Program-made: the position numbers and the translations under genes
Shown: positions 6,994-14,227 of the stretch, in pieces
Position numbering within the stretch: position 1 is the first letter of the stretch
Layout: every line of letters begins with the position of its first letter
Assembly: GCA_903922535.1 (NCBI GenBank)
Contig: CAIXUF010000916.1
Location: 1-16,911 of the forward strand
Origin: Candidatus Hydrogenedentota bacterium
Lineage (GTDB): Bacteria; Hydrogenedentota; Hydrogenedentia; Hydrogenedentiales; CAITNO01
Length of the DNA stretch: 16,911 nt
Direction: 5' to 3'
The notes under the pieces: generated by a model
Database searches by the model: none
What the model saw: only the letters and a program-made list of their open reading frames with translations
Told to the model about the DNA's origin: nothing

Positions 6994-7098
6994 GTGCGCA
7001 ACAATCAAGAAGGCAAGATCGGTTGGATCTTGCTTTGGGCCTTGGGAGTGCCGATTCCGATCCTGGTGCTGCTGTTCCTCCTGCGCGGGTGCACCTGA
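6994..7098 (+). CDS. 34-aa single-pass membrane peptide
   Basis: GTG start after GAAGGG, 13 bp downstream of the CsbD stop. A short charged N-terminus (VRNNQEGK) is followed by one long hydrophobic segment with a GVPIPIL kink, and the peptide ends in LLRGCT. I recall similar 'GW-LLW-LG-P-P-LL-LL-RG' mini-proteins annotated as hypothetical in other bacteria, but cannot verify that here. The tight spacing and ribosome binding site support a real gene. Inner membrane; role unknown. Confidence 0.6.
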   Translation: MRNNQEGKIGWILLWALGVPIPILVLLFLLRGCT

Positions 7099-7159
7099 TA
7101 CGGTCCCACCGCAAACAACAGCGCACACATCTGAAAAAAGGCAAGAAAGGAGAATGGAC

Positions 7160-7465
7160 ATGCCACAGTTTGGGTCGCCCTTTTCCGGGCTGGCAAACGG
7201 AAGACAACTCACGGACGAGGAACTCATCCGGGCAATTCGTTTCATGGTGTCTTCAGAGTACGAAGCAATTCAAATGTACACCCAACTTGCCGAGTCAACC
7301 GACAACAAGCTCGCCGTGGAAGTGCTCAGAGACATCGCAGACGAAGAGCGCGTCCATGCCGGCGAGTTCTTGAGACTGCTCCGCGAGATTGCCCCCGATG
7401 AGGTCGCCTTTTACGCCCGGGGGGCGCAAGAAGTGGAAGAAGAAATCAAGAGAACGAAGCAATGA
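7160..7465 (+). CDS. small ferritin-like (rubrerythrin/EncFtn-type) protein
   Basis: 101 aa from ATG 7160, which lies 7 bp after AAAGGAG; an ATG at 7154 is too close to that site. Two-helix half-ferritin pattern: helix 1 with SSEYEAIQMYTQLAE (Glu ligand region) and helix 2 with DIADEERVHAGEFLRLL, giving the E...(D/E)EE-xx-H metal ligand set. Proteins of this length form a four-helix di-iron site by dimerising, as in encapsulated ferritins and demi-rubrerythrins (family knowledge). Likely iron oxidation or storage, or peroxide protection. No encapsulin shell gene is in the window, and the C-terminus (EVEEEIKRTKQ) has no evident encapsulin-targeting tail. Confidence 0.82.
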   Translation: MPQFGSPFSGLANGRQLTDEELIRAIRFMVSSEYEAIQMYTQLAESTDNKLAVEVLRDIADEERVHAGEFLRLLREIAPDEVAFYARGAQEVEEEIKRTKQ

Positions 7466-7647
7466 ATTCCAAACCCCCAACCGCTTCCGACGAACGTGAA
7501 AGCCGCGTCGTGCCTCACACGACGCCGCTGAAACACAACACGCCAAACGCACATGCAAAACTTGACCACAACCAACTCTGGTCATTTCTGGAAACAGGTG
7601 ATTGTTCAATTCCCGCTGAAGCGGGACACTCCAAAGGAGGCAACTGA
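7462..7647 (+). CDS. possible 61-aa translationally coupled ORF, unknown
   Basis: Starts with an ATGA overlap with the stop of the ferritin-like gene and ends 2 bp before the next ATG, so the arrangement is operon-like. The product is polar, with no recognised domain and no hydrophobic segment. A hairpin (TCCCGC, TGAA loop, GCGGGA, 7611-7626) and the next gene's Shine-Dalgarno lie in its 3' end. It may instead be a non-coding intercistronic spacer. Confidence 0.35.
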   Translation: MNSKPPTASDERESRVVPHTTPLKHNTPNAHAKLDHNQLWSFLETGDCSIPAEAGHSKGGN

Positions 7648-7649
7648 GA

Positions 7650-7814
7650 ATGAAATCCCTAAAACTGCTCATGGCCGTTCTTCTCATCGCATCGGCGGCG
7701 CTAAGCATCTCCGGCTGCAGAACCAAAGAAACCACAACCGAGACAATCAAGACACACGTCAATCCCCACTCGGGCTCGGAGACCGTTGAAAAGGAAACCA
7801 CGATACGAAAATAG
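7650..7814 (+). CDS. 54-aa small lipoprotein
   Basis: ATG 7650 follows AAAGGAGG by 9 bp, one of the best ribosome binding sites in the window. The N-terminus is a clean lipoprotein signal (MKSLKLLMAVLLIASAALSI then SGC), with lipobox I-S-G-C, leaving a mature peptide of about 32 residues rich in Thr, Lys and Glu. Comparable in design to small entericidin-like or osmotic lipoproteins, but no family assigned. Probably anchored in the inner or outer membrane. Confidence 0.75.
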   Translation: MKSLKLLMAVLLIASAALSISGCRTKETTTETIKTHVNPHSGSETVEKETTIRK

Positions 7815-8076
7815 GGACATTCAGCCCAAGTGCGAAAACGCACCTGACCAGCGGAAGGCGCATGACTGACGTCGCATCAAGCCGGAGAAGCACACTGGCC
7901 CCATGACCGGAAAGCTCTTCCGGCTCACCGTCGCGGGCACCTGGCTGCAAAGCGTTTGCAGGAAGGTGTTCCACGCATCGAAGAAGTTCCGAGTCTTGAA
8001 AGAACAAATGTGCCCCGACGTTCTGGAATGGCTTTCCAATGCCTTTCGTTCACGCCGGGCACACAGGAGAACACGA

Positions 8077-8925
8077 ATGAAGAAGTGTAATTCGACCCGC
8101 GCCATCGTGGGCGCCGCCATTGCGGCCGCCACAGTCTGTGCGGGGGCGTGGTCGCAAAGCGTTCAGGTCGTCGCGGAACCTGTGGCTGTGTCCAGCAGGC
8201 AGGTAGTCGTCACCACCGAGACGACGACGTCCACCCCGCCGGCGCAGGAAGTCACGATCGTGAAGGAGGCGCCCCAGAGGGCGCACTTCCGACACGAGGC
8301 GCTTACGGACACCCTCGGCAACATCGTGGACGAGATCATCGTGAAAACGGCGCCGCCCGAGCCAAGGGCAGAGGTCATGCGCATCGAAACGCGCCCGGCC
8401 GAGAACGCGGTATGGATACCCGGATACTGGCAATGGGACGGCGACACAGCCAAGTACGAGTGGGTGCCCGGCACATGGCGGCGCGCCATCCCGGGCATGA
8501 CCTGGAGCCCCGGCCGTTGGAACGAGGTCTCGAACGGTTACGAGTGGTCCCCGGGCTTCTGGAACAAAGAATCGGAAGCCTCCGCCCCGGTGGAAGCCAC
8601 CACCACGCGAACGCTCGTCGTTCAGGAGGCGCCTCCGGCGCTTAGAGAGGAAACCATGCCCGTGTCCCCCGGCGATGGCATGGTCTGGATAGCCGGTAAC
8701 TGGTCCCACGAAAAGGGCGAGTATGCCTGGACTTCGGGGCGTTGGGAACGGCCAGTGGCGGAGCACATGACTTGGTCGCCTGCCCGCTGGCACCACAGTT
8801 CCGCAGGTTTTGGATTCACCGCAGGGCACTGGGATTACCCCGTCGAGTCCCGCACCTATTCCGTCACAACCGAGACAAGAGACAGAGACCGGGACCGCGA
8901 CCACGACCGGAATGACAAACACTAG
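8077..8925 (+). CDS. YXWGXW-repeat secreted protein
   Basis: 282 aa, start at ATG 8077 behind AGGAGA; in-frame sequence back to 7903 looks non-coding. The N-terminal signal peptide is MKKCNSTRAIVGAAIAAATV, probably cleaved near AWSQS. From about residue 108 it carries at least six W-x-P-G-x-W type repeats (VWIPGYWQW, EWVPGTW, TWSPGRW, EWSPGFW, VWIAGNW, AWTSGRW, TWSPARW, FTAGHW). The tail is a run of Arg-Asp dipeptides ending in NDKH. YXWGXW repeat proteins are exported, often found near envelope-stress genes, and of unknown function. Its operon membership is uncertain: 262 bp of apparently empty sequence (with a CCGGAA/TTCCGG hairpin at 7907-7923) separates it from the lipoprotein gene. Confidence 0.8.
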   Translation: MKKCNSTRAIVGAAIAAATVCAGAWSQSVQVVAEPVAVSSRQVVVTTETTTSTPPAQEVTIVKEAPQRAHFRHEALTDTLGNIVDEIIVKTAPPEPRAEVMRIETRPAENAVWIPGYWQWDGDTAKYEWVPGTWRRAIPGMTWSPGRWNEVSNGYEWSPGFWNKESEASAPVEATTTRTLVVQEAPPALREETMPVSPGDGMVWIAGNWSHEKGEYAWTSGRWERPVAEHMTWSPARWHHSSAGFGFTAGHWDYPVESRTYSVTTETRDRDRDRDHDRNDKH

Positions 8926-8957
8926 ACCTTGGCGCAATGCCGCTCGATTGAACCCGC

Positions 8958-8987
8958 GCCCGGCGTTCGCGCAAGCGGACGCCGGGC
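8958..8987 (+). terminator. hairpin terminator after the YXWGXW gene
   Basis: A 13-bp stem (8958-8970 with 8975-8987; one G-T pair) around a GCAA tetraloop, followed by ATCTTTCC, 32 bp after the stop codon. The U-run is short but the stem is strong. Confidence 0.75.
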
Positions 8988-9136
8988 ATCTTTCCAAGGG
9001 ACGGGGGCGTCCGCCTGAAATGGCTGTGCGACGGCCGTCATCATGGACAGCAAGCGGATAACGATTGCAGATGCAGCGCGTCGGCATGATTTGCCTCGCA
9101 TGGCCCATCCAGGCTTTTTCTGCCTGGTACTGAAAT

Positions 9137-9191
9137 CGTTACCAATGCTTTACCTGTCCTTTGCCCGGCGTCCATGTTGATCTGTCACATT
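9137..9191 (+). promoter_or_regulatory. 11-bp iterated activator site plus -10 (site C)
   Basis: CGTTACC 9137, CTTTACC 9148, CTTTGCC 9159, GTCCATG 9170, TCTGTCA 9181, each 11 bp apart, and CACATT at 9186-9191 as the -10. The central three boxes match the consensus well and the fourth is degenerate. It precedes the LEA-like/holin/AI-2E operon with a leader of about 75 nt. Confidence 0.7.
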
Positions 9192-9270
9192 GACCCTTAT
9201 TGCACCGAAACGCCTGCTGGACGGCTCCGAAGTCCATCCATACGTTCGACCACAAAAAAGGATAAAGACC

Positions 9271-9825
9271 ATGTCCCACACAACAACTGCGACCAAGAAC
9301 CCGAACCGTGGAAAACAAAGCAAACCCAGCACGCCCCGTGCGAACGCGGCCAAGCGTATCCGCAACAGGGCACCCCTCCCCCCCAAGAAATCCCATGAAG
9401 CAGCCGTGCCTGCGGCACTGAAGACCGAAGAGGTGGCGGCATACGTCGGCCGCAAGGCGGAAAACGCGACGTTGTATGTCGGACACAAGGCGGAAGATGC
9501 GGCGTCCTATGTCGGCCACAAGGCCGATGACGCGGCGGCATACGTCGGTGACACGACAGAAAACGCCAGTGCCGCAGTGGGCACCCGCCTCCGTTCGCTT
9601 GGCGACACCGTCCGCGCCCGTGGCCCCGAGGACGGCATGGCCGGCGACGCATCTTCGGCGGTGGCCGACGCCCTGGAGAACAGCGGCCGCTATCTCCAGG
9701 AGGAGGGCGTCAAGGACGTCGCGGAGGACGTGACAAACCTGATCCGCCGCTACCCCATTCCCGCCCTGCTCATAGGCCTCGCCGCAGGGTATCTGGTGGC
9801 CAAGGGCACGACACCGCGGAGCTGA
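9271..9825 (+). CDS. LEA-like 11-residue-repeat protein with a C-terminal YqjD-type membrane anchor
   Basis: 184 aa from ATG 9271 (AAGGA 8 bp upstream). Residues 1-50 are basic and low-complexity. Residues 56-104 are four and a half tandem 11-residue repeats of the form A-A-Y-V-G-(H/R)-K-A-(E/D)-(D/N)-A, with Gly at 60, 71, 82, 93 and 104. This resembles group 3 LEA or apolipoprotein hendecads, which form amphipathic helices. The C-terminus (RRYPIPALLIGLAAGYLVAKG) matches the membrane tail of YqjD/ElaB/DUF883 proteins, inner-membrane proteins linked in E. coli to stationary phase and ribosome binding. First gene of a tightly packed four-gene operon. Confidence 0.72.
   Translation: MSHTTTATKNPNRGKQSKPSTPRANAAKRIRNRAPLPPKKSHEAAVPAALKTEEVAAYVGRKAENATLYVGHKAEDAASYVGHKADDAAAYVGDTTENASAAVGTRLRSLGDTVRARGPEDGMAGDASSAVADALENSGRYLQEEGVKDVAEDVTNLIRRYPIPALLIGLAAGYLVAKGTTPRS
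9436..9567 (+). repeat. four tandem 33-bp coding repeats
   Basis: Units at 9436, 9469, 9502 and 9535 encode the 11-residue repeats of the LEA-like protein. They are diverged at synonymous sites but keep the TAYGTCGG...AARGC pattern, indicating internal duplication maintained by selection on the protein. Confidence 0.75.
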
Positions 9826-9829
9826 TGCC

Positions 9830-10222
9830 ATGCCAAACAGTCCGGAAACAAAACCGGAAGTCGATGTCATGGAGTTGATCAACGGCATCATCATGGATGT
9901 CCAGACACTCATCAGGCAGCAACTGGCCCTTGTTCAGCATGAGATCAAAGGCGAAATTGGACGCGCCGTGGGCGCCGGTTCGCTGGTGGCCGCAGGTTTG
10001 GCGATCGTCCTGATGGGCGGCGGACTGCTCTGTGTAATGCTGGTCCACCTGCTGGCTGCATTGTTGCCCGCCCTCCCCCTGTGGGGATGCTACGGGATTG
10101 TGGGCACCCCTGTCGCAACGCTTGGCAGCATCCTATGCCTGGTGGGGGTCCAGAGGCTAAAGCACTTCAACACCCCAACCGATGAGTTGGCTCAGAACCG
10201 CAAGGAGAAGGTTGATGGATAG
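9830..10222 (+). CDS. holin-X-like membrane protein (PF07332, phage holin 3_6 family)
   Basis: 130 aa; ATG 9830, 4 bp after the previous stop, with GGAG at 9818-9821. The N-terminal amphipathic helix (VMELINGIIMDVQTLIRQQL) contains the typical 'L-x-R-Q-Q-L-x-L-x-x-x-E-I-K' signature. It is followed by two hydrophobic hairpin segments (about residues 45-75 and 82-107). Despite the family name these proteins are chromosomal, non-phage membrane proteins commonly next to YqjD/DUF3618 genes. Its 3' end overlaps the next gene by 8 bp. Confidence 0.82.
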   Translation: MPNSPETKPEVDVMELINGIIMDVQTLIRQQLALVQHEIKGEIGRAVGAGSLVAAGLAIVLMGGGLLCVMLVHLLAALLPALPLWGCYGIVGTPVATLGSILCLVGVQRLKHFNTPTDELAQNRKEKVDG

Positions 10223-10844
10223 TGCGGGTGACGTGATGCGGCAAAAGATGGATAAGACGCTGGCTGGCCTGAATGACAAGCTCGGAGCGCTGGAACGCCA
10301 AGTCTTGGGAACGGTCAGAACGGTCAAGGACTCCGTGAACACCGTGCGGGACACCTTTGACGTCAAACTTCAAGTGCGGCGACGGCCCTGGGTCCTTCTG
10401 GCGGGAGCAGCGGCGCTGGGATTTTTCGGCGGCTTCCGTTCGGGCAGTCGCGGGACCGGACACACCGCGCAAAACGGCTATAACGACGGCACGCTTCCGG
10501 CCCGCGCTGCCTCCATCGGCGCCCCGTGCGTGGATGCCGCCCGGATCTCCCCCGCCGATACGCCAGTCTGGAGGGTCAGGTGGGGCAGCAGGTTTCAGCC
10601 GGAGATCTCCGCGCTAAGGGGGGTTGCAATGGGGGCACTGCTCGAACTCGCCCGCGAGTTCATCACGAAACCGGCGGCCCGGCCGCCGGAACAGACCACG
10701 GCAAAAGCGAGCAGAAACTCCAAAGGCAGGCCGGGAATGCACACCGTCCCACGCCGCCCCCCAGCGGCGCGGCGGAGGACATCTTCCCAATTGCACCCTT
10801 TGGAGGACGTGACTGATGGCAAGACCGACCGTCGCCCCCGCTAG
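10215..10844 (+). CDS. YqjD/DUF3618-like membrane protein with long tail
   Basis: 209 aa from ATG 10215, 7 bp after AAGGAG and overlapping the holin-like gene. Residues 1-55 form a charged, probably coiled helix (LAGLNDKLGALERQVLGTVR). RRRPWVLLAGAAALGFFGGF is the expected single membrane segment. After a linker, ISALRGVAMGALLELAREFI recalls the tail of DUF3618/YqjD-type proteins. The last 40 residues are basic and low-complexity, and overlap the next gene by 29 bp, so the exact C-terminus is less sure than the core. Confidence 0.68.
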   Translation: MDSAGDVMRQKMDKTLAGLNDKLGALERQVLGTVRTVKDSVNTVRDTFDVKLQVRRRPWVLLAGAAALGFFGGFRSGSRGTGHTAQNGYNDGTLPARAASIGAPCVDAARISPADTPVWRVRWGSRFQPEISALRGVAMGALLELAREFITKPAARPPEQTTAKASRNSKGRPGMHTVPRRPPAARRRTSSQLHPLEDVTDGKTDRRPR

Positions 10845-12723
10845 TCAGGCCACGCTGACCGTCCTAACCGGCACCGTTGTCGGGGTAGTTGTGATTGGCG
10901 GCTTGTATTGGGCCCAGACGGTGCTCATCCCGGTTGCGTTGGCCGTGTTTCTGGCCTTTCCGCTAGCCCCGCTTGTCACAGCCCTTCAGCGGCGGCACGT
11001 GGGACGAATGCCCTCGGTCGCCGTCGTTGTCCTGCTTGCGGCACTGGCCCTGGGCGGTGTTCTGTGGATGGTCAAGGTCGAGGTGACGCGCCTGGCCAAC
11101 GAACTGCCCACGCACACCGAAAACATCCAGAGCAAGGTCAAGTACCTGCGGCAGATGGGCCATGGCACAGGAATGGAACGCCTGGGAAAAATGGCCGGGG
11201 ATATAGCCGGGGAGTGGGAAAAGACGCTGGCGAGCATAAAGGGGCCGGCCACGGTTCCACCGGCAGGAGCGCTCGCCGTGACTCCCGGTCAACCGTCTGC
11301 CGTGGCGCTTCCGCTGGAAAGCCCACTGCCCGCCGCTGCCACCAACCCGACCTTCCCGACACCGCTATCGTGGCTGTCGGCCTTCCTCAGCCCCTTGATG
11401 GCCTCGCTCGGTGGATTGGCCCTGACGCTGGTGCTGGTCATCTTCATGCTGCTGGAACGAGAGGCGCTTCGCAACCGGCTTATCCGGCTGGTGGGTGACG
11501 GGCGCATGACCGCGGCGACCAAGGCAATGGACGACGCGGGGGGGCGCATCAGCCGTTATCTGCTTATCCAGCTCGCCGTAAACGGGAGCTACGGCCTGGT
11601 ATGGGGGCTGGGCCTGTACCTTATCGGCGTGGAATACGCGGTGCTGTGGGGCTTTCTGGCCGCTGTGCTGCGCTATGTCCCCTACGTCGGGGCGCCCCTG
11701 GGGGCACTGCTTCCGATTACCCTCAGTCTGGCCCAATTCCCCGGTTGGTGGCAACCACTCGCGGTAATCGCGTTCTTCCTGTTCCTGGAACTGTTTTCAA
11801 ACAACGGCGTGGAACCGTGGCTGTACGGCCAGAGCATCGGCGTCTCGCCGGTGGCCATGCTGGTCGCGGCCGCATTCTGGGCCTTCCTGTGGGGGCCCAT
11901 CGGCCTTGTGCTCTCCGGACCGCTGACCGTGTGCCTCGTGGTTCTTGGCAAACACGCCCCCGGCTTTGAATTCTTCGTCGTGCTCCTGGGGGACGAACCC
12001 GCCCTGGCTCCGGAGGTCAGTTACTACCAGCGGTTGTTGGCGCGGGACCAGGACGAGGCCACGCAGTTGGTCCTGAAGCAGGCCAAGGTCTATCCCCCGG
12101 AGCAGGTCTACGACGACCTGCTGGTGCAGGCGTTGATTCACACCCGGCGGGACCGCGAGGCCGGTGAGTTGTCAAACGACGACGAGGAGTTTGTCCTTCA
12201 GGCAACGCATGAGATGCTGGAAGACTTGGGCGAGCGCCGATCAACGATCCTGCCGGCGACGGCGGAAGAACCGTCCGCCGGGGGCGTTCCAGCGGTGCCC
12301 TCCAGGGTCCGCATCCTGGCGTGCCCCGCGCGCGACCGTGCAGACAGGCTGGCGCTTGAAATGCTGTGTCAACTGCTCAACCCGGCCGAATGGGACGTGG
12401 AGGTGACTGCGTTGGAGACGTTGACCTCTGAACTGGTGGCCCAGGTGACCGAGGAAGGGGCCGCGCTCATCTGCATCGGCGCCCTGCCGCCGGGCGGCCT
12501 GTCCCACACGCGTTACCTGTGCAAGCGGCTGCGGGCGCGGCACCCGCAACTCAAGATCATCGTCGGCCGCTGGGGGCTCAAGGACGACGTGGACGCGAAC
12601 CGCGAACAGCTTCAGGAGGTTGGGGCGGACCGTATGGCAACCACCCTGCTGGAAACGCGCAAGCAGTTGAACGAATGGCTGCCGGTCCTTGCGTACAAAC
12701 AGGCGCACCCCGGCGCAGAATAG
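10816..12723 (+). CDS. AI-2E family permease with C-terminal cobalamin-binding-like domain
   Basis: 635 aa, ATG 10816 with GGAGG 9 bp upstream. Residues about 1-385 are the AI-2E transporter fold (PF01594): paired N-terminal membrane helices, a soluble helical insert containing a long Pro/Ala-rich segment, then LLAFP-like GLGLYLIGVEYAVLWG, YVPYVGAPLGALLP and the terminal helices with PFAM-typical GPIGLVLSGPLTVCLVVLGKH. Residues 385-490 are helical. Residues 498-625 (VRILACPARDRADRLALEML to VGADRMATTL) resemble a B12-binding Rossmann domain, but the DxHxxG cobalamin-ligand motif is replaced by D-R-A-D-R-L. The fusion suggests a sensing or regulatory tail. Substrate unknown: family members export or import diverse small molecules and few actually handle AI-2. 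Confidence 0.85.
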   Translation: MARPTVAPASQATLTVLTGTVVGVVVIGGLYWAQTVLIPVALAVFLAFPLAPLVTALQRRHVGRMPSVAVVVLLAALALGGVLWMVKVEVTRLANELPTHTENIQSKVKYLRQMGHGTGMERLGKMAGDIAGEWEKTLASIKGPATVPPAGALAVTPGQPSAVALPLESPLPAAATNPTFPTPLSWLSAFLSPLMASLGGLALTLVLVIFMLLEREALRNRLIRLVGDGRMTAATKAMDDAGGRISRYLLIQLAVNGSYGLVWGLGLYLIGVEYAVLWGFLAAVLRYVPYVGAPLGALLPITLSLAQFPGWWQPLAVIAFFLFLELFSNNGVEPWLYGQSIGVSPVAMLVAAAFWAFLWGPIGLVLSGPLTVCLVVLGKHAPGFEFFVVLLGDEPALAPEVSYYQRLLARDQDEATQLVLKQAKVYPPEQVYDDLLVQALIHTRRDREAGELSNDDEEFVLQATHEMLEDLGERRSTILPATAEEPSAGGVPAVPSRVRILACPARDRADRLALEMLCQLLNPAEWDVEVTALETLTSELVAQVTEEGAALICIGALPPGGLSHTRYLCKRLRARHPQLKIIVGRWGLKDDVDANREQLQEVGADRMATTLLETRKQLNEWLPVLAYKQAHPGAE

Positions 12724-12830
12724 CTGAAGCCTGGGCAGAAGTCCCTGACGAAGGCAAGAGGATTCCACCCCGTACATGGTCTGCACGCCCCCCCCCGCAA
12801 AACCTCCGCCATTTCACGAAAAGCGGAATG

Positions 12831-12885
12831 CTTTGCCAAAGCTTTACCAATCCTTTGCCCGCATTTCACGTGAGATTGGCACAAT
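12831..12885 (+). promoter_or_regulatory. 11-bp iterated activator site plus -10 (site D)
   Basis: CTTTGCC 12831, CTTTACC 12842, CTTTGCC 12853, TTTCACG 12864, ATTGGCA 12875, at exact 11-bp intervals, with CACAAT at 12880-12885. It drives the three-gene unit starting at 12964 (leader about 75 nt). The first three boxes are near-perfect. Confidence 0.78.
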
Positions 12886-12963
12886 GACACCAGTGAATGG
12901 CGCCGTTGACCTGACGTTCGCGGCGGCCCTCGCGGGATTGCCTACGGAAAGGAGTTCTTTATC

Positions 12964-13200
12964 ATGAGTAAGGTTCTTGGGTCTGACCCGGGCGCGACCG
13001 GCGGCCGCGCCGCCGTGATGGAAGGTGAGGAACTGGCCCGCAATTTGGGCAGGGTGTTTCAGATATTCTGCCGGGCACAGGAAGACTGGGCCACGGAGCA
13101 CAATCCGGGGCAGTCAACCAGCGGAATGGCGAAGGATGCCGGCTGTTCGGCCAGCATCGGCCAGGAAGCCGCAAGCCTGCGACCGACTGCAGCCGTTTAA
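12964..13200 (+). CDS. 78-aa protein of unknown function
   Basis: ATG 12964, 9 bp after GAAAGGAG. No domain recognised. A predicted helical middle (GEELARNLGRVFQIFCRAQE) is flanked by Gly/Ser/Ala-rich ends, with Cys residues near 36 and 60. No signal peptide or membrane segment. It is the first gene behind array D and is followed at 52 bp by the sigma-region-2-like gene, so it may belong to the same regulatory unit. Confidence 0.6.
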   Translation: MSKVLGSDPGATGGRAAVMEGEELARNLGRVFQIFCRAQEDWATEHNPGQSTSGMAKDAGCSASIGQEAASLRPTAAV

Positions 13201-13252
13201 GAAGATAAACAATCAACCACCGCCGTCAAACAGCGGGAGTGAGGGAACACAC

Positions 13253-13543
13253 ATGGACCAGGCAATGATGGGCAAAGACCCCGAATTCGAACGGACGCTT
13301 CTGTCGCACGTCGATCTGTGCTATTCGGTGGCGCTCGCGCTAACCCACAATCCGGACCGGGCGGCCGCGCTTGCGAAGGAAACCCTGTCGTGGGCCTGGC
13401 AGCACAATGGCGGCGCATGGGATAGGGACTCCATAAAGAGGGTGCTCCTCCGCGAACTGCGCGACAGGTATTTGCTGCAAAGCCGGACTACGCGGAACAA
13501 CCCGGCATCCCGCGTGCGGCAGCTCCAGACAGCGGGCGTATGA
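13253..13543 (+). CDS. stand-alone sigma-70 region 2-like small protein (paralogue 2)
   Basis: 96 aa from ATG 13253 (GAGTGAGGG upstream). Same layout as the protein at 878: FERTLLSHVDLCYSVALALT, NPDRAAALAKETL, SWAW, then a basic helix RVLLRELRDRYLLQSR. The NPD-x-A-x-x-LAKETL-x-x-AW segment is very like ECF region 2.1-2.2 ('GDPADAEDLVQETFLRAW'). No region 4, so it is unlikely to recognise a -35 by itself. It overlaps by 4 bp (ATGA) with the STAS-like gene, implying translational coupling and joint function. A sigma mimic or an anti-sigma-factor decoy is a reasonable hypothesis; not demonstrated. Confidence 0.72.
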   Translation: MDQAMMGKDPEFERTLLSHVDLCYSVALALTHNPDRAAALAKETLSWAWQHNGGAWDRDSIKRVLLRELRDRYLLQSRTTRNNPASRVRQLQTAGV

Positions 13544-13848
13544 GGGCCTACGCGGAAAGGGCGCGCACGGGCGCACTTCCCCCGCGCGTTCGAACCCAGG
13601 CGTCGGGAATGCATGTTTTCCCCATGGAGTCCGAAGACCAGCGTCTTTTCCTGGAAGAGGAGCTTCTGTCGCGGGGCGACAGCGATTCAGAGAGTGCGTG
13701 GGAGATAGATCTGTCCGAATATGTGAACGGTACAACCCTGGCGCTTGCCGGAATGCTTGCAGGCTTTCGGGAAACGGCGCGGTTGCGGGGTTGTGAAGTG
13801 CAGTACACGGGGTTGATGCACGCCTGCGCATCCTGCCTCGCCAAGTAG
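13540..13848 (+). CDS. STAS-like (anti-sigma antagonist half-domain) protein
   Basis: 102 aa, coupled by ATGA to the sigma-like gene. The second half (EIDLSEYVNGTTLALAGMLA, then FRETARLRGCEVQYTGL) tracks the C-terminal half of STAS domains: 'vvIDLSxV-x-x-DSSGLaxLl-x-x-R-x-A-x-x-RG-x-x-x-x-x-GL'. The phosphorylatable Ser position is occupied by a Thr-Thr pair. The first strands of a full STAS fold are not evident and the first 28 residues are poorly conserved-looking; Met 24 or Met 29 could be alternative starts. The STAS reading is from pattern only. Its pairing with a sigma-like protein is what gives it weight. Confidence 0.55.
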   Translation: MRAYAERARTGALPPRVRTQASGMHVFPMESEDQRLFLEEELLSRGDSDSESAWEIDLSEYVNGTTLALAGMLAGFRETARLRGCEVQYTGLMHACASCLAK

Positions 13849-14178
13849 GGGCGGATGCCCGCGGGCAACGCACGCCGGAACATGGAGCCTTGGGGGACAG
13901 GCATTGTTCGCGTGCGGACAAGGGATCGCAGTACTTTGGGTGTGAGCGTTTTCCACGTTTTGGTTCCCTCCCAAACGCGCTTGCATACAAAAGGGTCCCC
14001 AGGTGCCCGGTCGGGAAGGGTCCGAATGATGCAACCCAGATCGCTACTTGTCTGTTCGGCTTCAACAGACACCTATTCTTCAGGCCGGCAACCTTGCTCT
14101 CTTTTGTGATAAGGGTGTCCTGGGAAATGCCAGGCCCTTTGACGGTCTGTCGCGACGGTGGGCGGAACACATAAGGAA
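13849..14178. other. intergenic region between convergent units
   Basis: About 330 bases with no gene I can support. An imperfect hairpin (CGCACG near 13868 with CGTGCG near 13912, enclosing GCCT..AGGC) may end the plus-strand unit. A CCTGG/CCAGG inverted repeat lies near 14129-14144. Short frames here have no ribosome binding sites and antisense bias. No promoter array was found. Confidence 0.4.
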
Positions 14179-14203
14179 GCCCCCCGCAGTTCCCGCGGGG
14201 GGC
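14179..14203 (-). terminator. terminator of the porin gene
   Basis: 9-bp perfect stem GCCCCCCGC / GCGGGGGGC with a 7-nt loop, 24 bp past the porin stop on the minus strand and followed there by TTCCTTATG. Placement and composition fit an intrinsic terminator with a weak U-tract. Confidence 0.75.
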
Positions 14204-14227
14204 CAACGTCAGGCTGCGTGTGCAGAA

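Noticed and set aside
8029..8060. CTTTCC and CTTTCG 11 bp apart upstream of the YXWGXW gene.
   Set aside because: Only two weak boxes, no continuation and no -10; the next sequence is the ribosome binding site.
7903..8076. N-terminal extension of the YXWGXW protein from an ATG at 7903.
   Set aside because: It would bury the signal peptide; the ATG at 8077 has a good AGGAGA site and a proper signal sequence.
9830..10222. Holin-like gene as evidence for a prophage.
   Set aside because: PF07332-type proteins are chromosomal companions of YqjD-like genes; no other phage gene is present.
12880..12900. TGGCAC motif suggesting a sigma-54 promoter at sites B and D.
   Set aside because: The -12 TTGC element is missing at the required distance; TGGCA is better explained as the last box plus the -10.
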